A stretch of DNA of 64,000 nucleotides from Paraburkholderia graminis C4D1M (lineage in GTDB: Bacteria > Pseudomonadota > Gammaproteobacteria > Burkholderiales > Burkholderiaceae): positions 62,001 to 126,000 of the forward strand of contig NZ_ABLD01000014.1 of the NCBI RefSeq assembly GCF_000172415.1, in the 5' to 3' direction. How positions within the stretch are numbered: the first letter of the stretch is position 1; every line of letters starts with the position of its first letter. The position numbers were made by a program, and so were the translations under genes. The notes under the pieces were generated by a model. It was given only the letters and a program-made list of their open reading frames with translations, did no database searches and had not been told where the DNA came from. Positions 54,199 through 62,220 of this stretch are shown here, in pieces.

Positions 54199-54795
54199 TC
54201 AACCGGCTTTACGCGCGCGTCCCTTCTTGCCGAGCGCTGCACACCTGGCGCGGCACATGCAAGTTGCCTCGTGATCGTTGACCATGCCGACCGCCTGCAT
54301 GAACGCGTAGCAGATCGTCGAGCCTACGAACTTGCAGCCATAGCGTTTCAGCGCCTTGCTGAGCGCATCCGACACTTCCGTCGATGCCGGCGCCTCCTTG
54401 TACGATGCCCATTCGTTCTGGATCGGCGTGTTATCGACGAACGACCAGATGAAGTTGGCGAACGACCCATGCTCCGCCTGAATCTGCTGCACGGCGCGCG
54501 CATTCGTGATGGCGGATTCGATCTTGCCGCGATGGCGCACAATGCTTTCGTCCACGACGAGCCTCTCGACCTGCGCCGGCGTGAAGCGCGCAACCTTGTC
54601 GATGTCGAAGTCCGCGAATGCCCGCCGGTAGCCGGCCCGCTTGTTGAGAATCGTGGACCACGACAAGCCGGCCTGCGCGCCTTCGAGCACGAGCAGTTCG
54701 AAGAGATGCTGGTCGTCGCGGGACGGCACGCCCCATTCGGCGTCGTGATAATGTGCGAGCGCTTCGCTCGATACCCAGTTGCATCGCTGTGTCAA
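54199..54795 (-). CDS. tag: DNA-3-methyladenine glycosylase I
   Basis: A 198-residue base-excision enzyme that removes 3-methyladenine. Zinc ligands correspond to Cys5, His17 (YHDAEW) and the C-terminal NDHEATC; E. coli Tag has Cys4, His17, His175 and Cys179. The catalytic Glu is in LVLEGAQAGLSW (residue 38). IVRHRGKIESAI and KFVGSTICYAFMQAVG are also conserved. The start is a TTG at 54795 with GGGGAG eight bases ahead. This fits the family N-terminus (TQRCNWV) better than any ATG in the longer open frame. Confidence 0.9.
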   Translation of the reverse strand: MTQRCNWVSSEALAHYHDAEWGVPSRDDQHLFELLVLEGAQAGLSWSTILNKRAGYRRAFADFDIDKVARFTPAQVERLVVDESIVRHRGKIESAITNARAVQQIQAEHGSFANFIWSFVDNTPIQNEWASYKEAPASTEVSDALSKALKRYGCKFVGSTICYAFMQAVGMVNDHEATCMCRARCAALGKKGRARKAG

Positions 54796-54932
54796 TTTAG
54801 CGCTCCCCGTTGTGATGTCGCTCGCCAGCATAGCCGAACGCATGAGCGCCGCAAGCTGGCCATTCGGCCAATTGCCGGATCGAAACGGACCTGCCACGCT
54901 ATGCCTATTTCCCACGAAACGCATATCAATCG

Positions 54933-55822
54933 ATGAACAAAGACCCATTTCTGATCGGCGTCGACGGCGGCGGCACCGGCACCCGCATCGTGCTCGCCGA
55001 CGCGCAGGGGCGCGAACTGGCGCAGGCGGCGAGCGGGCCGTCGGGCTTGGGGCTTGGCGTCGAACGTGCGTGGCTTGCCATTGCGACCGGCTGCGAGCAG
55101 GCATTCGCGAACGCCGGCGTTGCGCTCGACTGGTCGCGCTGCGTGCTCGGTTGCGGTCTCGCGGGCGTGAACAACCGCGACTGGCGGCGTCGTTTCTCGC
55201 GCAGGCGCCCGCGCTGGCCGGACTCGCCGTCGAAAGCGATGCGTACACGACACTGCTCGGCGCGCACGGGGGCGCCCACGGCGTGATTGTCGCGCTCGGC
55301 ACGGGCAGCATCGCGGCAGCGGCGGATCATGAGGGCGGCGAATGCCGGATTGTGGGCGGCTACGGTTTTCCGTCGGGTGATGAAGCGAGCGGCGCCTGGC
55401 TCGGTGTGCGCGCCATCGTCCATGCGCAGCACGCGCTCGACGGCCGCGGCCCCAACGACGACTTCGCGCAGGCGCTGCTTGCGCACGTCGGCGCGAGCGA
55501 TCGGGACGCCCTTACCGTGTGGCTTTGCGAGGCGAATCAGACGGCGTACGCGAGTCTCGCGCGGGTCGTGATCGCGCACCGCACGCATCCGTTTGCCGCG
55601 CGGCTGCTCGGCGCGGCGGGCGTTGAAATCGGCAAGATGATCGCGGCGCTCGACCCATCGGCGAGTTTGCCGATTGCGTTGTGCGGCGGGCTGGGCGCGC
55701 CGTTGCGCGAATACGTGCCGCAGGCCTATCAGCCGCGCTTGCGCGAGCCATTGGCGGATTCCGCGCACGGCGGCTTGCGGTTGGCGCAGCGCGAAGCCGG
55801 GCGGCTGGCGGGTGAGGGTTGA
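54933..55822 (+). pseudogene. BadF/BadG-type N-acetylglucosamine kinase, frameshifted
   Basis: The first 85 codons read as the N-terminal ATPase half: LIGVDGGGTGTRIVLADAQG, then LGCGLAGVNNRDW. At about 55184-55190 the homology moves to the next frame (codons starting one base earlier): ASFLAQAPALAGLAVESDA, GTGSIA, VGGYGFPSGDEASGAWLG and CGGLGAPLRE, ending at TGA 55820-55822. One lost base would restore a product of about 296 residues, the family length. It is either a real 1-base deletion or a sequencing error. The intact family phosphorylates amino sugars. Confidence 0.8.
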
Positions 55823-55849
55823 GGCGGAGCCGAAGCTCGGAGCAGAGCC

Positions 55850-55925
55850 CTAAAGGCGAACCTTGGAGCCGAACTTCGACGTGGAACTTGAAGCCGAACC
55901 TTGAAGCCCAACCTGCCAGCCGAAC
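55850..55925. repeat. Degenerate short repeats between kinase and HAD genes
   Basis: Several imperfect copies of a roughly 12-16-base unit around GAACTTGAAGCCGAAC (for example GGAACTTGAAGCCGAAC and CCTTGAAGCCCAACC). They lie between two genes; their function is unknown. Confidence 0.45.
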
Positions 55926-55977
55926 ACCGAGGCATCGACGGTAAAATACAGCCTTCCAAGCTGCCTGCCATCTCGCC

Positions 55978-56799
55978 ATGTACAAAGTCATCGCCACGGA
56001 TCTCGACGGCACGCTGCTCAATGCCGATCACCAGGTCGACCCCTTCACGGTCGCCACCGTGCGCAAGCTCGAAAGTGACGGCGTGCAGTTTGTGATCGCC
56101 ACCGGCCGCCATTTCTGCGATGTCGCGGGCATTCGCGACATCCTCGGCATCAAGCCGTATCTGATCACGTCGAACGGCGCGCGCATCCATGCGCCGGACA
56201 ACACCGTGATCCACGCCGACGATCTGCCGCCCACTATCGTGCAACGCCTCGTGCAGCCGGAGATTGTCGGCGCGCACGGTCGCGTGATCGTCAACCTGTT
56301 CGCCGATCAGGCGTGGCTGATCGACCGCGACGCGCCCGAGCTGCTCAAGTTTCATCAGGATTCGGGCTTCACCTACGAAGTGGCCGAACTGCTGGCGCAC
56401 GACGGCGTGGACATCGCCAAGGTGCTTTATATCGGCGACCCGGCGGACCTCGCGCAAGTGGCCGCGAACCTCGCGCGCGAATTCGGCGACGCGCTCTACG
56501 TGACGTACTCGCTGCCGGACTGTCTTGAAGTGATGACGTCGAATGTGTCGAAGGGACGCGCGCTGCAGATCGTGCTCGAGCGCGTGGGCGTCGATGCCGC
56601 GCACTGCGTGGCTTTCGGCGACAACATGAACGACATCGACCTGCTCGAAACAGCCGGCCATCCGTTCATGATGAACAACGCCAATCCCGACCTGATCACG
56701 CGCCTGCCCAACGTGCCGCGCATCGGCAATAACTTCGAAGCGGGCGTCGCGCACCACTTGCGCAAGCTCTTTTCAATCGACGACGAACTGATGACCTAG
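55978..56799 (+). CDS. Cof-type HAD phosphatase
   Basis: A 273-residue haloacid dehalogenase-fold phosphatase of the Cof/YbiV/YidA type. The nucleophile motif is DLDGTLLN (residues 8-15). IATGRHF is motif II, Lys of NVSKGRAL motif III, and FGDNMNDIDLL motif IV. A C2b cap covers about 85-190. It probably dephosphorylates sugar phosphates or other metabolites. The start ATG matches the family; the ribosome site is weak. It follows the kinase pseudogene after 155 bases. Confidence 0.92.
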   Translation: MYKVIATDLDGTLLNADHQVDPFTVATVRKLESDGVQFVIATGRHFCDVAGIRDILGIKPYLITSNGARIHAPDNTVIHADDLPPTIVQRLVQPEIVGAHGRVIVNLFADQAWLIDRDAPELLKFHQDSGFTYEVAELLAHDGVDIAKVLYIGDPADLAQVAANLAREFGDALYVTYSLPDCLEVMTSNVSKGRALQIVLERVGVDAAHCVAFGDNMNDIDLLETAGHPFMMNNANPDLITRLPNVPRIGNNFEAGVAHHLRKLFSIDDELMT

Positions 56800-56819
56800 C
56801 GCCTCGGGCTGCAAACGGC

Positions 56820-56855
56820 ACTGGCCCGCATCTGCTTTCGCGGATGCGGGCCAGT
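56820..56855. repeat. Hairpin between convergent genes
   Basis: A perfect 13-bp stem (ACTGGCCCGCATC / GATGCGGGCCAGT) with a 10-base loop and no T run. It sits between the HAD gene and the PXPV-like gene, which converge. It may terminate weakly in both directions. Confidence 0.6.
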
Positions 56856-56926
56856 CGGTGAAGCCCGGCTAGCTCAGGTCACGTTCGTTTCCGGGCCGGC
56901 AATCGGTCGCGCCATCAGTATCGCAA

Positions 56927-57253
56927 TCAGTCACGCCATCCGCCGCGGCGTCCGTCGTGGTCGCCACGATCGCCGCGGCCGCGGTCGTCATAACCCCAAT
57001 GGCGGTCGTTCCGGTTCCAGCCGCGCTCGTAACGGTGGTCGCCGCGATAGTAGTCGCCGCGATCGTACCGATGGCCCCAGCCGCCGTTGCCGTAGTACAC
57101 CGGTTGCGGCGCTGCATAGACCGGGGCGGGCCGCGTGTAGACCGGCGCGCCGAGCGAGACGCCGATATTGAGATCCGTATGCGCTTGCGCGACCCCGCAT
57201 GCGCCTGCTGCAAGGCCCGCGGCAACCAGCAATTGAGTGACGATGCGTTTCAT
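56927..57253 (-). CDS. Secreted PXPV-repeat-like small protein
   Basis: A 108-residue exported protein. The signal peptide (MKRIVTQLLVAAGLAAGACG) is cut after AQA. The mature part has NIGVSLGAPVYTRPAPVY and APQPVYYG, a PXPV-like motif, then a tail rich in Asp, Arg, Gly, His and Tyr. AGGAG lies eight bases before ATG 57253. Proteins of this type are common and uncharacterised in Burkholderiaceae. I infer a periplasmic or surface role. Confidence 0.75.
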   Translation of the reverse strand: MKRIVTQLLVAAGLAAGACGVAQAHTDLNIGVSLGAPVYTRPAPVYAAPQPVYYGNGGWGHRYDRGDYYRGDHRYERGWNRNDRHWGYDDRGRGDRGDHDGRRGGWRD

Positions 57254-57638
57254 GTTTTTCTCCTGCAAGAGGCCTGCTGTGACGCGACAGATGTTTGTCG
57301 CACAGGTCCAATCTACGCAATCCGGTCGGCCGGGACTGCGACCAGATGTTACGGACTGCAAGCAACTCCGCAGGATCTGAGGAACGGCGAGTTTGCGCTC
57401 GTGCGGTGCCTGGCGCCGGGTGATGACGACGGAAAGGCTGTCGGCGCAGGCCGCGAGCCTATTCGAACGCCGCCACAAGCACTCCGCCGTTACGCCGAAG
57501 CAGCGTCGCGGCGTGCAACGCGTAATCGCGGCTTACATCTGTATAACGGATTAATCAAATCGAATGGTTGCGACGTAAGCCCAAAAACAAAACGGGCGCC
57601 GCAGCGCCCGCTTTGCTCACTCAGACAATCGGCCTCGA
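57254..57638. other. Region between the PXPV-like gene and aqpZ
   Basis: These 385 bases have no supported gene. They hold the PXPV-gene promoter and the aqpZ terminator (57582-57611). Confidence 0.5.
57582..57611 (-). terminator. Terminator of aqpZ
   Basis: On the minus strand the stem CGGGCGCTGC / GGCGCCCG is followed by TTTTGTTTTT, about 30 bases after the aqpZ stop. Confidence 0.85.
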
Positions 57639-58379
57639 TCAGTCGAGAGCCAGTTTCTGCGCATTGCCGCCGCGGCTTTCCGCGATCAGCGGATACACCA
57701 GGCCGGCAACCACCGCGCCGATGATGGGCGCGATCCAGAACAGCCACAACTGATCCACCGCGGCACCGCCGACGAACAGCGCCGGGCCGGTCGAGCGCGC
57801 CGGGTTGACCGACGTGTTCGTGACCGGAATCGAAACGAGGTGAATCAGCGTCAGACACAGGCCGATGGCGATCGGCGCGAAGCCGGCCGGCGCGCGCTTG
57901 TCGGTCGCGCCGAGAATGACGAACAGGAAGAAGCCGGTCATGACCGCCTCGCAGGCGAACGCCGCGACGAGCGAGTAATGGCCCGGCGAGCGGTCGCCGT
58001 AGCCGTTGCTCGCGAAGCCGCTCGCGACCAGGTCAAAGCCGGGTTTGCCGGACGCGATGAGCGCGAGCACCGCGGCGCCCAGCACTGCGCCCGCCACCTG
58101 CGCGACGATGTACGGGAGCAGGTCGCGAGCCGGGAAGCGGCCGGCCACCGTCAGGCCGACGCTGACTGCCGGGTTCAGATGGCAGCCCGAAATGTGTCCG
58201 ATCGCAAAGGCCATGGTCAGCACCGTCAGCCCGAAAGCGAGCGACACACCGACGAAACCGATGCCGAGACCATGCACCGGACCGGCGAAGTTCGCGGCGA
58301 GAACCGCGCTGCCGCAGCCCCCGAGCACGAGCCAGAATGTGCCGAACAACTCGGCGGCAAGGCGCTTTGACAACTGCAT
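57639..58379 (-). CDS. aqpZ: Aquaporin Z
   Basis: A 246-residue water channel with six membrane helices and two NPA half-helices at residues 69-71 (GCHLNPAVS) and 192-194 (NTSVNPARS). The selectivity filter Arg195 follows the second NPA, and His in FVILG-side helices fits AqpZ rather than GlpF. AGGATACCCAAAC precedes the ATG. It is a single gene divergent from the H-NS gene. Confidence 0.96.
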   Translation of the reverse strand: MQLSKRLAAELFGTFWLVLGGCGSAVLAANFAGPVHGLGIGFVGVSLAFGLTVLTMAFAIGHISGCHLNPAVSVGLTVAGRFPARDLLPYIVAQVAGAVLGAAVLALIASGKPGFDLVASGFASNGYGDRSPGHYSLVAAFACEAVMTGFFLFVILGATDKRAPAGFAPIAIGLCLTLIHLVSIPVTNTSVNPARSTGPALFVGGAAVDQLWLFWIAPIIGAVVAGLVYPLIAESRGGNAQKLALD

Positions 58380-58673
58380 GTTTGGGTATCCTAAAATAAT
58401 TGACGCTCGGGAAGCACGGAGCGTGAACGCACGGCCGGCGCGGGCGCGTGCTGGGAACGTTCAATTCTAGGGAAAGAGTGGCCAATCGAGTGTCAAGAAT
58501 CGTCAATGCCGGCTGGCTTTACCAGTTATTACGGGATAAAGCCGTTTTACAATTGAGCTATGTTTAATAATTATCAGAAGATAGCTCGCTTAATGGGTAA
58601 TGTTATCCATTGCGAATTTTTATAATTACAGTTAGTCTGCGAGGCGAATGAGTTCTAAAAGGGGAGAACCGGA
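58380..58673. other. aqpZ / hns divergent, AT-rich control region
   Basis: These 294 bases are unusually AT-rich between about 58510 and 58640. They contain two inverted repeats: GGCTTTA/TAAAGCC at 58514-58542 and GAGCTAT/ATAGCTC at 58554-58587. A TATAAT lies at 58621-58626, a plausible -10 for the H-NS gene. Confidence 0.55.
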
Positions 58674-58976
58674 ATGTCTCAATATGCAGACCTCAAGGCG
58701 CAGATCGCCAAATTGCAGGCACAAGCAGAAGAAGCTCGTCGCACGGAAATTGACAATGTGATAGCCGACATCCGCCAAAAAATCGCCGAATATGGCCTGA
58801 CTGCACAGGACCTCGGCTTTGCAGTGGCCGCCAAGCGGGGCCGTCCGCCCAAGAAGGCGCCGCTGCCGGCTAAATATCAGGACCCGAAAACGGGTAATAC
58901 GTGGAGCGGCCGCGGCAAACCGCCCAAGTGGATCGTCGGCAAGAACCGCGAACGTTTTCTGATTGGCGCGAGCTGA
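58674..58976 (+). CDS. H-NS histone family protein
   Basis: A 100-residue nucleoid protein. The N-terminal half is a coiled coil for oligomerisation (YADLKAQIAKLQAQAEEARR). A linker with GRPPKKA, similar to an AT-hook, follows. The C-terminal DNA-binding domain has DPKTGNTWSGRGKPPKWI, the core motif of the family. It probably silences AT-rich DNA. AAAAGGGGAG lies about 10 bases before the ATG. The AT-rich upstream region could be autoregulated. Confidence 0.93.
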   Translation: MSQYADLKAQIAKLQAQAEEARRTEIDNVIADIRQKIAEYGLTAQDLGFAVAAKRGRPPKKAPLPAKYQDPKTGNTWSGRGKPPKWIVGKNRERFLIGAS

Positions 58977-59079
58977 GTTGCTTGCGAGTGAGCGCGAAAG
59001 CGGATTGAAGGACCAACGCCGCTGCGTGTTTACTCCACTGTGCTAATCGGATGTGGAAGCGCATCCACGGCGCCATTAA

Positions 59080-59106
59080 AAAAGCCGCCTTTGCCAGGCG
59101 GCTTTT
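59080..59106 (+). terminator. Terminator after the H-NS gene
   Basis: The stem AAAAGCCGCCT / AGGCGGCTTTT with loop TTGCC, about 105 bases after the stop. Confidence 0.85.
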
Positions 59107-59281
59107 CTTAAAAGTAGCGCGATAAGACCGGCTTATCGTCCGCGCAAACGATTCACATGGAAAAATGTGCGCGGTTTTCAATGAATCGAAAGCGCCGGTA
59201 GCGAATCAGTTGTATCGGCAACGGAACGCTCGTCCGTTTAAAGCGCCGCGCGCGTGACACGCCGCGCGGCGCTCGCCGTTA

Positions 59282-60346
59282 TCAGCCCACTGCGACCTGG
59301 CGCAGAACCGGCCGGCGCGCGGCTTCGATCAGCGCCGAATACGCGTCCACGTAGTTGCGCGCCATCGTCTTCGAGCTGAAGCGGCGCTCGAACTGCGCGC
59401 GGATTTCCGTGCGCGACAGCTCGTCCAGACGCTGCAGCGCGGCCACCGCGCCTTGCACGTCCTCGACGATGTAGCCGGTCACGCCATGATCGATCACTTC
59501 AGGCACCGAGCCGCGGTTGAACGCGATCACCGGCGTGCCGCAGGCCATCGACTCGATCATGACGAGGCCGAACGGCTCGGACCAGTCGATCGGGAAGAGC
59601 AGCGCCTTGGCGCCCGACAGAAACTCCGGCTTCTGCGCCTCGTTGATTTCGCCGACAAACTCGACATGCGCCTGCGACAGCAGCGGCTCGATCTCGCGCT
59701 TGAAGTAATCCTGGTCGGCCTTGTCCACCTTGGCGGCGATCTTCAGCGGCAAACCGCTTTGTGCAGCGATCTTGATGGCTGTATCGACGCGCTTTTCCGG
59801 ACAAACACGGCCGAGGAACGCAAGGTATTCCGGCTTCTTGTGCGTCTGCGGCGTGAGTAGCTGCTCCGGCAGACCGTGATAGATGGTGTTCAGGAAGTTC
59901 GCCTGCGGTAGCGGCACCCGCTGCGAATCCGAAATCGAGATGACCGGCGCGCCCGGGAACGCATCGAACACCGGCTGCAGCTCCGGCAGGTCGAGGCGGC
60001 CATGCAGCGTGGTCACGAACGGCGTGTCCATCGTCGAAAAAAGCGGGAACGGCATGTAGTCGAGGTGAAAGTGCAGCACGTCGAACTCGTGCGCGACCCG
60101 GCGCACCTTTTCCATCATCAGGATGTGCGGGGCGAGCGCGTCGCGAATCGTCGGGTCGAGGCGCAGCGCACGAGGCCAGCACGCATCGAGCTTCGCCGAT
60201 GTCACCGAGTCGCCGCTTGCGAACAGCGTGACGTCGTGGCCCTCGTCGACCAATGCCTCGGTGAGGTAGGACACGACACGTTCGGTGCCACCGTAGAGCT
60301 TCGGCGGGACTGCTTCATACAACGGCGCAATTTGTGCGATTCGCAT
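59282..60346 (-). CDS. Glycosyltransferase family 4
   Basis: A 354-residue GT-B enzyme. It starts MRIAQIAPLYEAVPPKLYGGTERV, the N-terminal motif of GT4 enzymes. The acceptor half has FDVLHFHLDYMPFP and the donor half WSEPFGLVMIESMACGTPVIAF with the two Glu. AGGAG lies nine bases before ATG 60346; the longer frame is not used. No sugar-synthesis genes flank it, so the product is unknown. It is divergent from flhD. Confidence 0.88.
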   Translation of the reverse strand: MRIAQIAPLYEAVPPKLYGGTERVVSYLTEALVDEGHDVTLFASGDSVTSAKLDACWPRALRLDPTIRDALAPHILMMEKVRRVAHEFDVLHFHLDYMPFPLFSTMDTPFVTTLHGRLDLPELQPVFDAFPGAPVISISDSQRVPLPQANFLNTIYHGLPEQLLTPQTHKKPEYLAFLGRVCPEKRVDTAIKIAAQSGLPLKIAAKVDKADQDYFKREIEPLLSQAHVEFVGEINEAQKPEFLSGAKALLFPIDWSEPFGLVMIESMACGTPVIAFNRGSVPEVIDHGVTGYIVEDVQGAVAALQRLDELSRTEIRAQFERRFSSKTMARNYVDAYSALIEAARRPVLRQVAVG

Positions 60347-60681
60347 GCGTTTCTCCTGTTTGACACGGCTTCGCACAACAGCGCTCGAGTCGAGCGGGGA
60401 GCGAATGCCTGACGGACGGTTGGGCGCGGTAAGCCGCCGCCCGGGGGTGCTCCGAATCTGCATCGGGTTATCCCTTAGCTTCATTATCGGGATCGGCCGC
60501 GCCAATTCGAGTTATTTTTCAAACGCTTAACGTTGTTACAGCGCGAAACACGAGACGTTACACGCGCCAACGCCCGTCGCTGGGCGCTCACAGGCCAATT
60601 TCAGCCCAAGCTCCCGACGGCGCTGGTAAACGGCGCGTTCCCCTGTAGCAAGCCGCGAGCCCGCTCCGGCCGCACAAAATA

Positions 60682-60709
60682 TTACGCAGTGGTGAAAAGA
60701 CCTTATAAT
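60682..60709 (+). promoter_or_regulatory. Possible sigma-70 promoter upstream of flhD
   Basis: -10 TATAAT is perfect; the -35 TTACGC is weak, with 16 bases between. A start here would give a flhD leader of about 340 bases. Confidence 0.35.
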
Positions 60710-60863
60710 CCGGCTCACCGTCGTACGGTGCGAGGCGCGGCTCCGCAAAACTCACCGTTTAGTTCATCTACGCCGAATCCTCGGGCGCTAAGTATTCGCC
60801 GCGCATAAAGAGTCGCCGCGCGGCATCGCGCAGTCTCATTCCTTTCTCTCCCAACCTGGCAAA

Positions 60864-60880
60864 GTAGGAAAAATTCCTAC
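60864..60880. promoter_or_regulatory. Palindromic operator-like site before flhD
   Basis: GTAGGAA and TTCCTAC around AAA. The core TAGGAA...TTCCTA resembles the Rcs-box of enteric flhDC promoters. It lies about 180 bases before flhD. Confidence 0.5.
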
Positions 60881-60885
60881 ACGAA

Positions 60886-60903
60886 TGACGGATTAATCCG
60901 TCA
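60886..60903. promoter_or_regulatory. Second palindrome before flhD
   Basis: A perfect 18-bp palindrome, TGACGGATTAATCCGTCA, five bases after the first. Confidence 0.55.
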
Positions 60904-61056
60904 AACAAGCTGGGTGTCTGTCCGATTTTGTTTCGCTCCCCCTTTGGCGACAATGGCCGCAAGACCAGAAACGAGCCGATTCGTGCGTTTAAGTGCGCGC
61001 GTCCGAGCAAACGTTTCCGTAACGGCCTGACCAGCCAGATACACCCCGGGGGAATC

Positions 61057-61377
61057 ATGAGCGCGACAAGCGAAATGCTCAATGAGATCAGAGAAGTCAA
61101 CCTGTCTTATCTCCTGCTCGCGCAGCGCCTGCTTCGCGAAGACAAGCCGATGGGCATGTTTCGCATGGGGATCTCGGACCAGCTAGCCGATGTGCTCGCC
61201 AACCTCTCGTTGGCGCAGACCGTCAAGCTCGCGGCGTCCAATCAGGTGTTGTGCCGTTTCCGTTTCGACGATCATGCCGTGCTCTCCGCACTCGCGGACA
61301 AGGGCAAGTCCAGCGCCGTCGCGCAGGCGCATTCCGCGATTCTGATGGCCAGCCAGCCGGTCGAGCAGCTCGGCTGA
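61057..61377 (+). CDS. flhD: Flagellar master regulator subunit FlhD
   Basis: A 106-residue subunit of FlhD4C2, which activates class II flagellar genes. It starts SEMLNEIREVNLSYLLLAQRLL, then MFRMGISDQLADVLANLS, the conserved FlhD core. GGGGGA lies five to seven bases before ATG 61057; the longer frame is not used. flhC follows after 49 bases. Confidence 0.96.
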   Translation: MSATSEMLNEIREVNLSYLLLAQRLLREDKPMGMFRMGISDQLADVLANLSLAQTVKLAASNQVLCRFRFDDHAVLSALADKGKSSAVAQAHSAILMASQPVEQLG

Positions 61378-61426
61378 ATGGCGTTTCGCAGCTTCGGCAA
61401 GGCAATCGGGACGGGACGCAAGCAGG

Positions 61427-61987
61427 ATGGCATATAAAAGTGTGGTGCTCGAAGTCAAGGAAATCACCCTGGCCATCGAACTGATCGAACTCGGCGCGCG
61501 TTTGCAACTGCTCGAAGCGGAAACGAGCCTGTCGCGCGACCGGCTCATCAAGCTGTACAAGGAACTGAAAGGAGTTTCGCCGCCCAAGGGCATGCTGCCG
61601 TTTTCGACCGACTGGTTCATGACCTGGCAGCCAAACTTTCACTCCTCGCTGTTCTACAACATCTACCGTTTCATGGCCGATCATGGCGGCTGCGCGACGA
61701 TCCAGTCGATCGTGAAGAGCTACCGGCTGTATCGCGAGCACGTGCAGTTGCACGATGACGAACCCGTGCTCAGCCTCACGCGCGCGTGGACGCTCGTGCG
61801 TTTCTTCGACTCGGGCATGCTGCAGATCACGCCCTGCTGCCGCTGCGGCGGACATTTCGTCGCACACGCTCACGACCCGAAGCATGGGTTCGTCTGCGGA
61901 CTGTGCCAGCCGCCATCGCGCGCCGGTAAGACAAAGAAAGTCGCCGACGCCCGCGCCCGCGAGAGCCTCGCGGCGCTCGACGCCTAG
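61427..61987 (+). CDS. flhC: Flagellar master regulator subunit FlhC
   Basis: A 186-residue zinc-binding subunit. Cys137, Cys140, Cys157 and Cys160 (CCRCGG, CGLC) match the four zinc ligands of E. coli FlhC at the same numbers. ELIELGARLQLLE and KGMLPFSTDWF are conserved. Together with FlhD it binds class II promoters. The ribosome site is close to the ATG and weak. Confidence 0.97.
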   Translation: MAYKSVVLEVKEITLAIELIELGARLQLLEAETSLSRDRLIKLYKELKGVSPPKGMLPFSTDWFMTWQPNFHSSLFYNIYRFMADHGGCATIQSIVKSYRLYREHVQLHDDEPVLSLTRAWTLVRFFDSGMLQITPCCRCGGHFVAHAHDPKHGFVCGLCQPPSRAGKTKKVADARARESLAALDA

Positions 61988-62148
61988 CGCCCGCAGCGGT
62001 CGCCGCCACGGGGCCCTGCATTCATCGCCTTATGCCGCGGGCTTGCCCGCCCGGCGCAACGCAACCCAGCGCCAAACCTTCCGCAAGCGGCGCCTTGCCG
62101 ACCGCGTCCGCCTCTGGTTTACACCGTCGCGGCAAGCCGCTTTTCCGT

Positions 62149-62175
62149 CAAAGTTTTCTGCTGTGTTGCCGTAAA
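62149..62175 (+). promoter_or_regulatory. Sigma-28 (FliA) promoter of motAB
   Basis: CAAAGTTT, then 11 bases, then GCCGTAAA. It has one mismatch to the -35 and two to the -10 of the sigma-28 consensus. The expected start is about 40 bases before motA. Confidence 0.8.
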
Positions 62176-62220
62176 CCAGTTTAACGACGGTCACCGTCGC
62201 TTCTTTGTGAGGGCTCGGCA

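Larger units (their letters stand above)
60347..61056. other. flhD control region
   Basis: These 710 bases have no supported gene. They carry a possible promoter (60682-60709) and two palindromes (60864-60880, 60886-60903). The flhDC leader could be 150-350 bases long. Confidence 0.6.

Noticed and set aside
60768..61100. A 110-codon minus-strand frame in the flhD upstream region
   Set aside because: It overlaps the flhD start and both palindromes and has no ribosome site.
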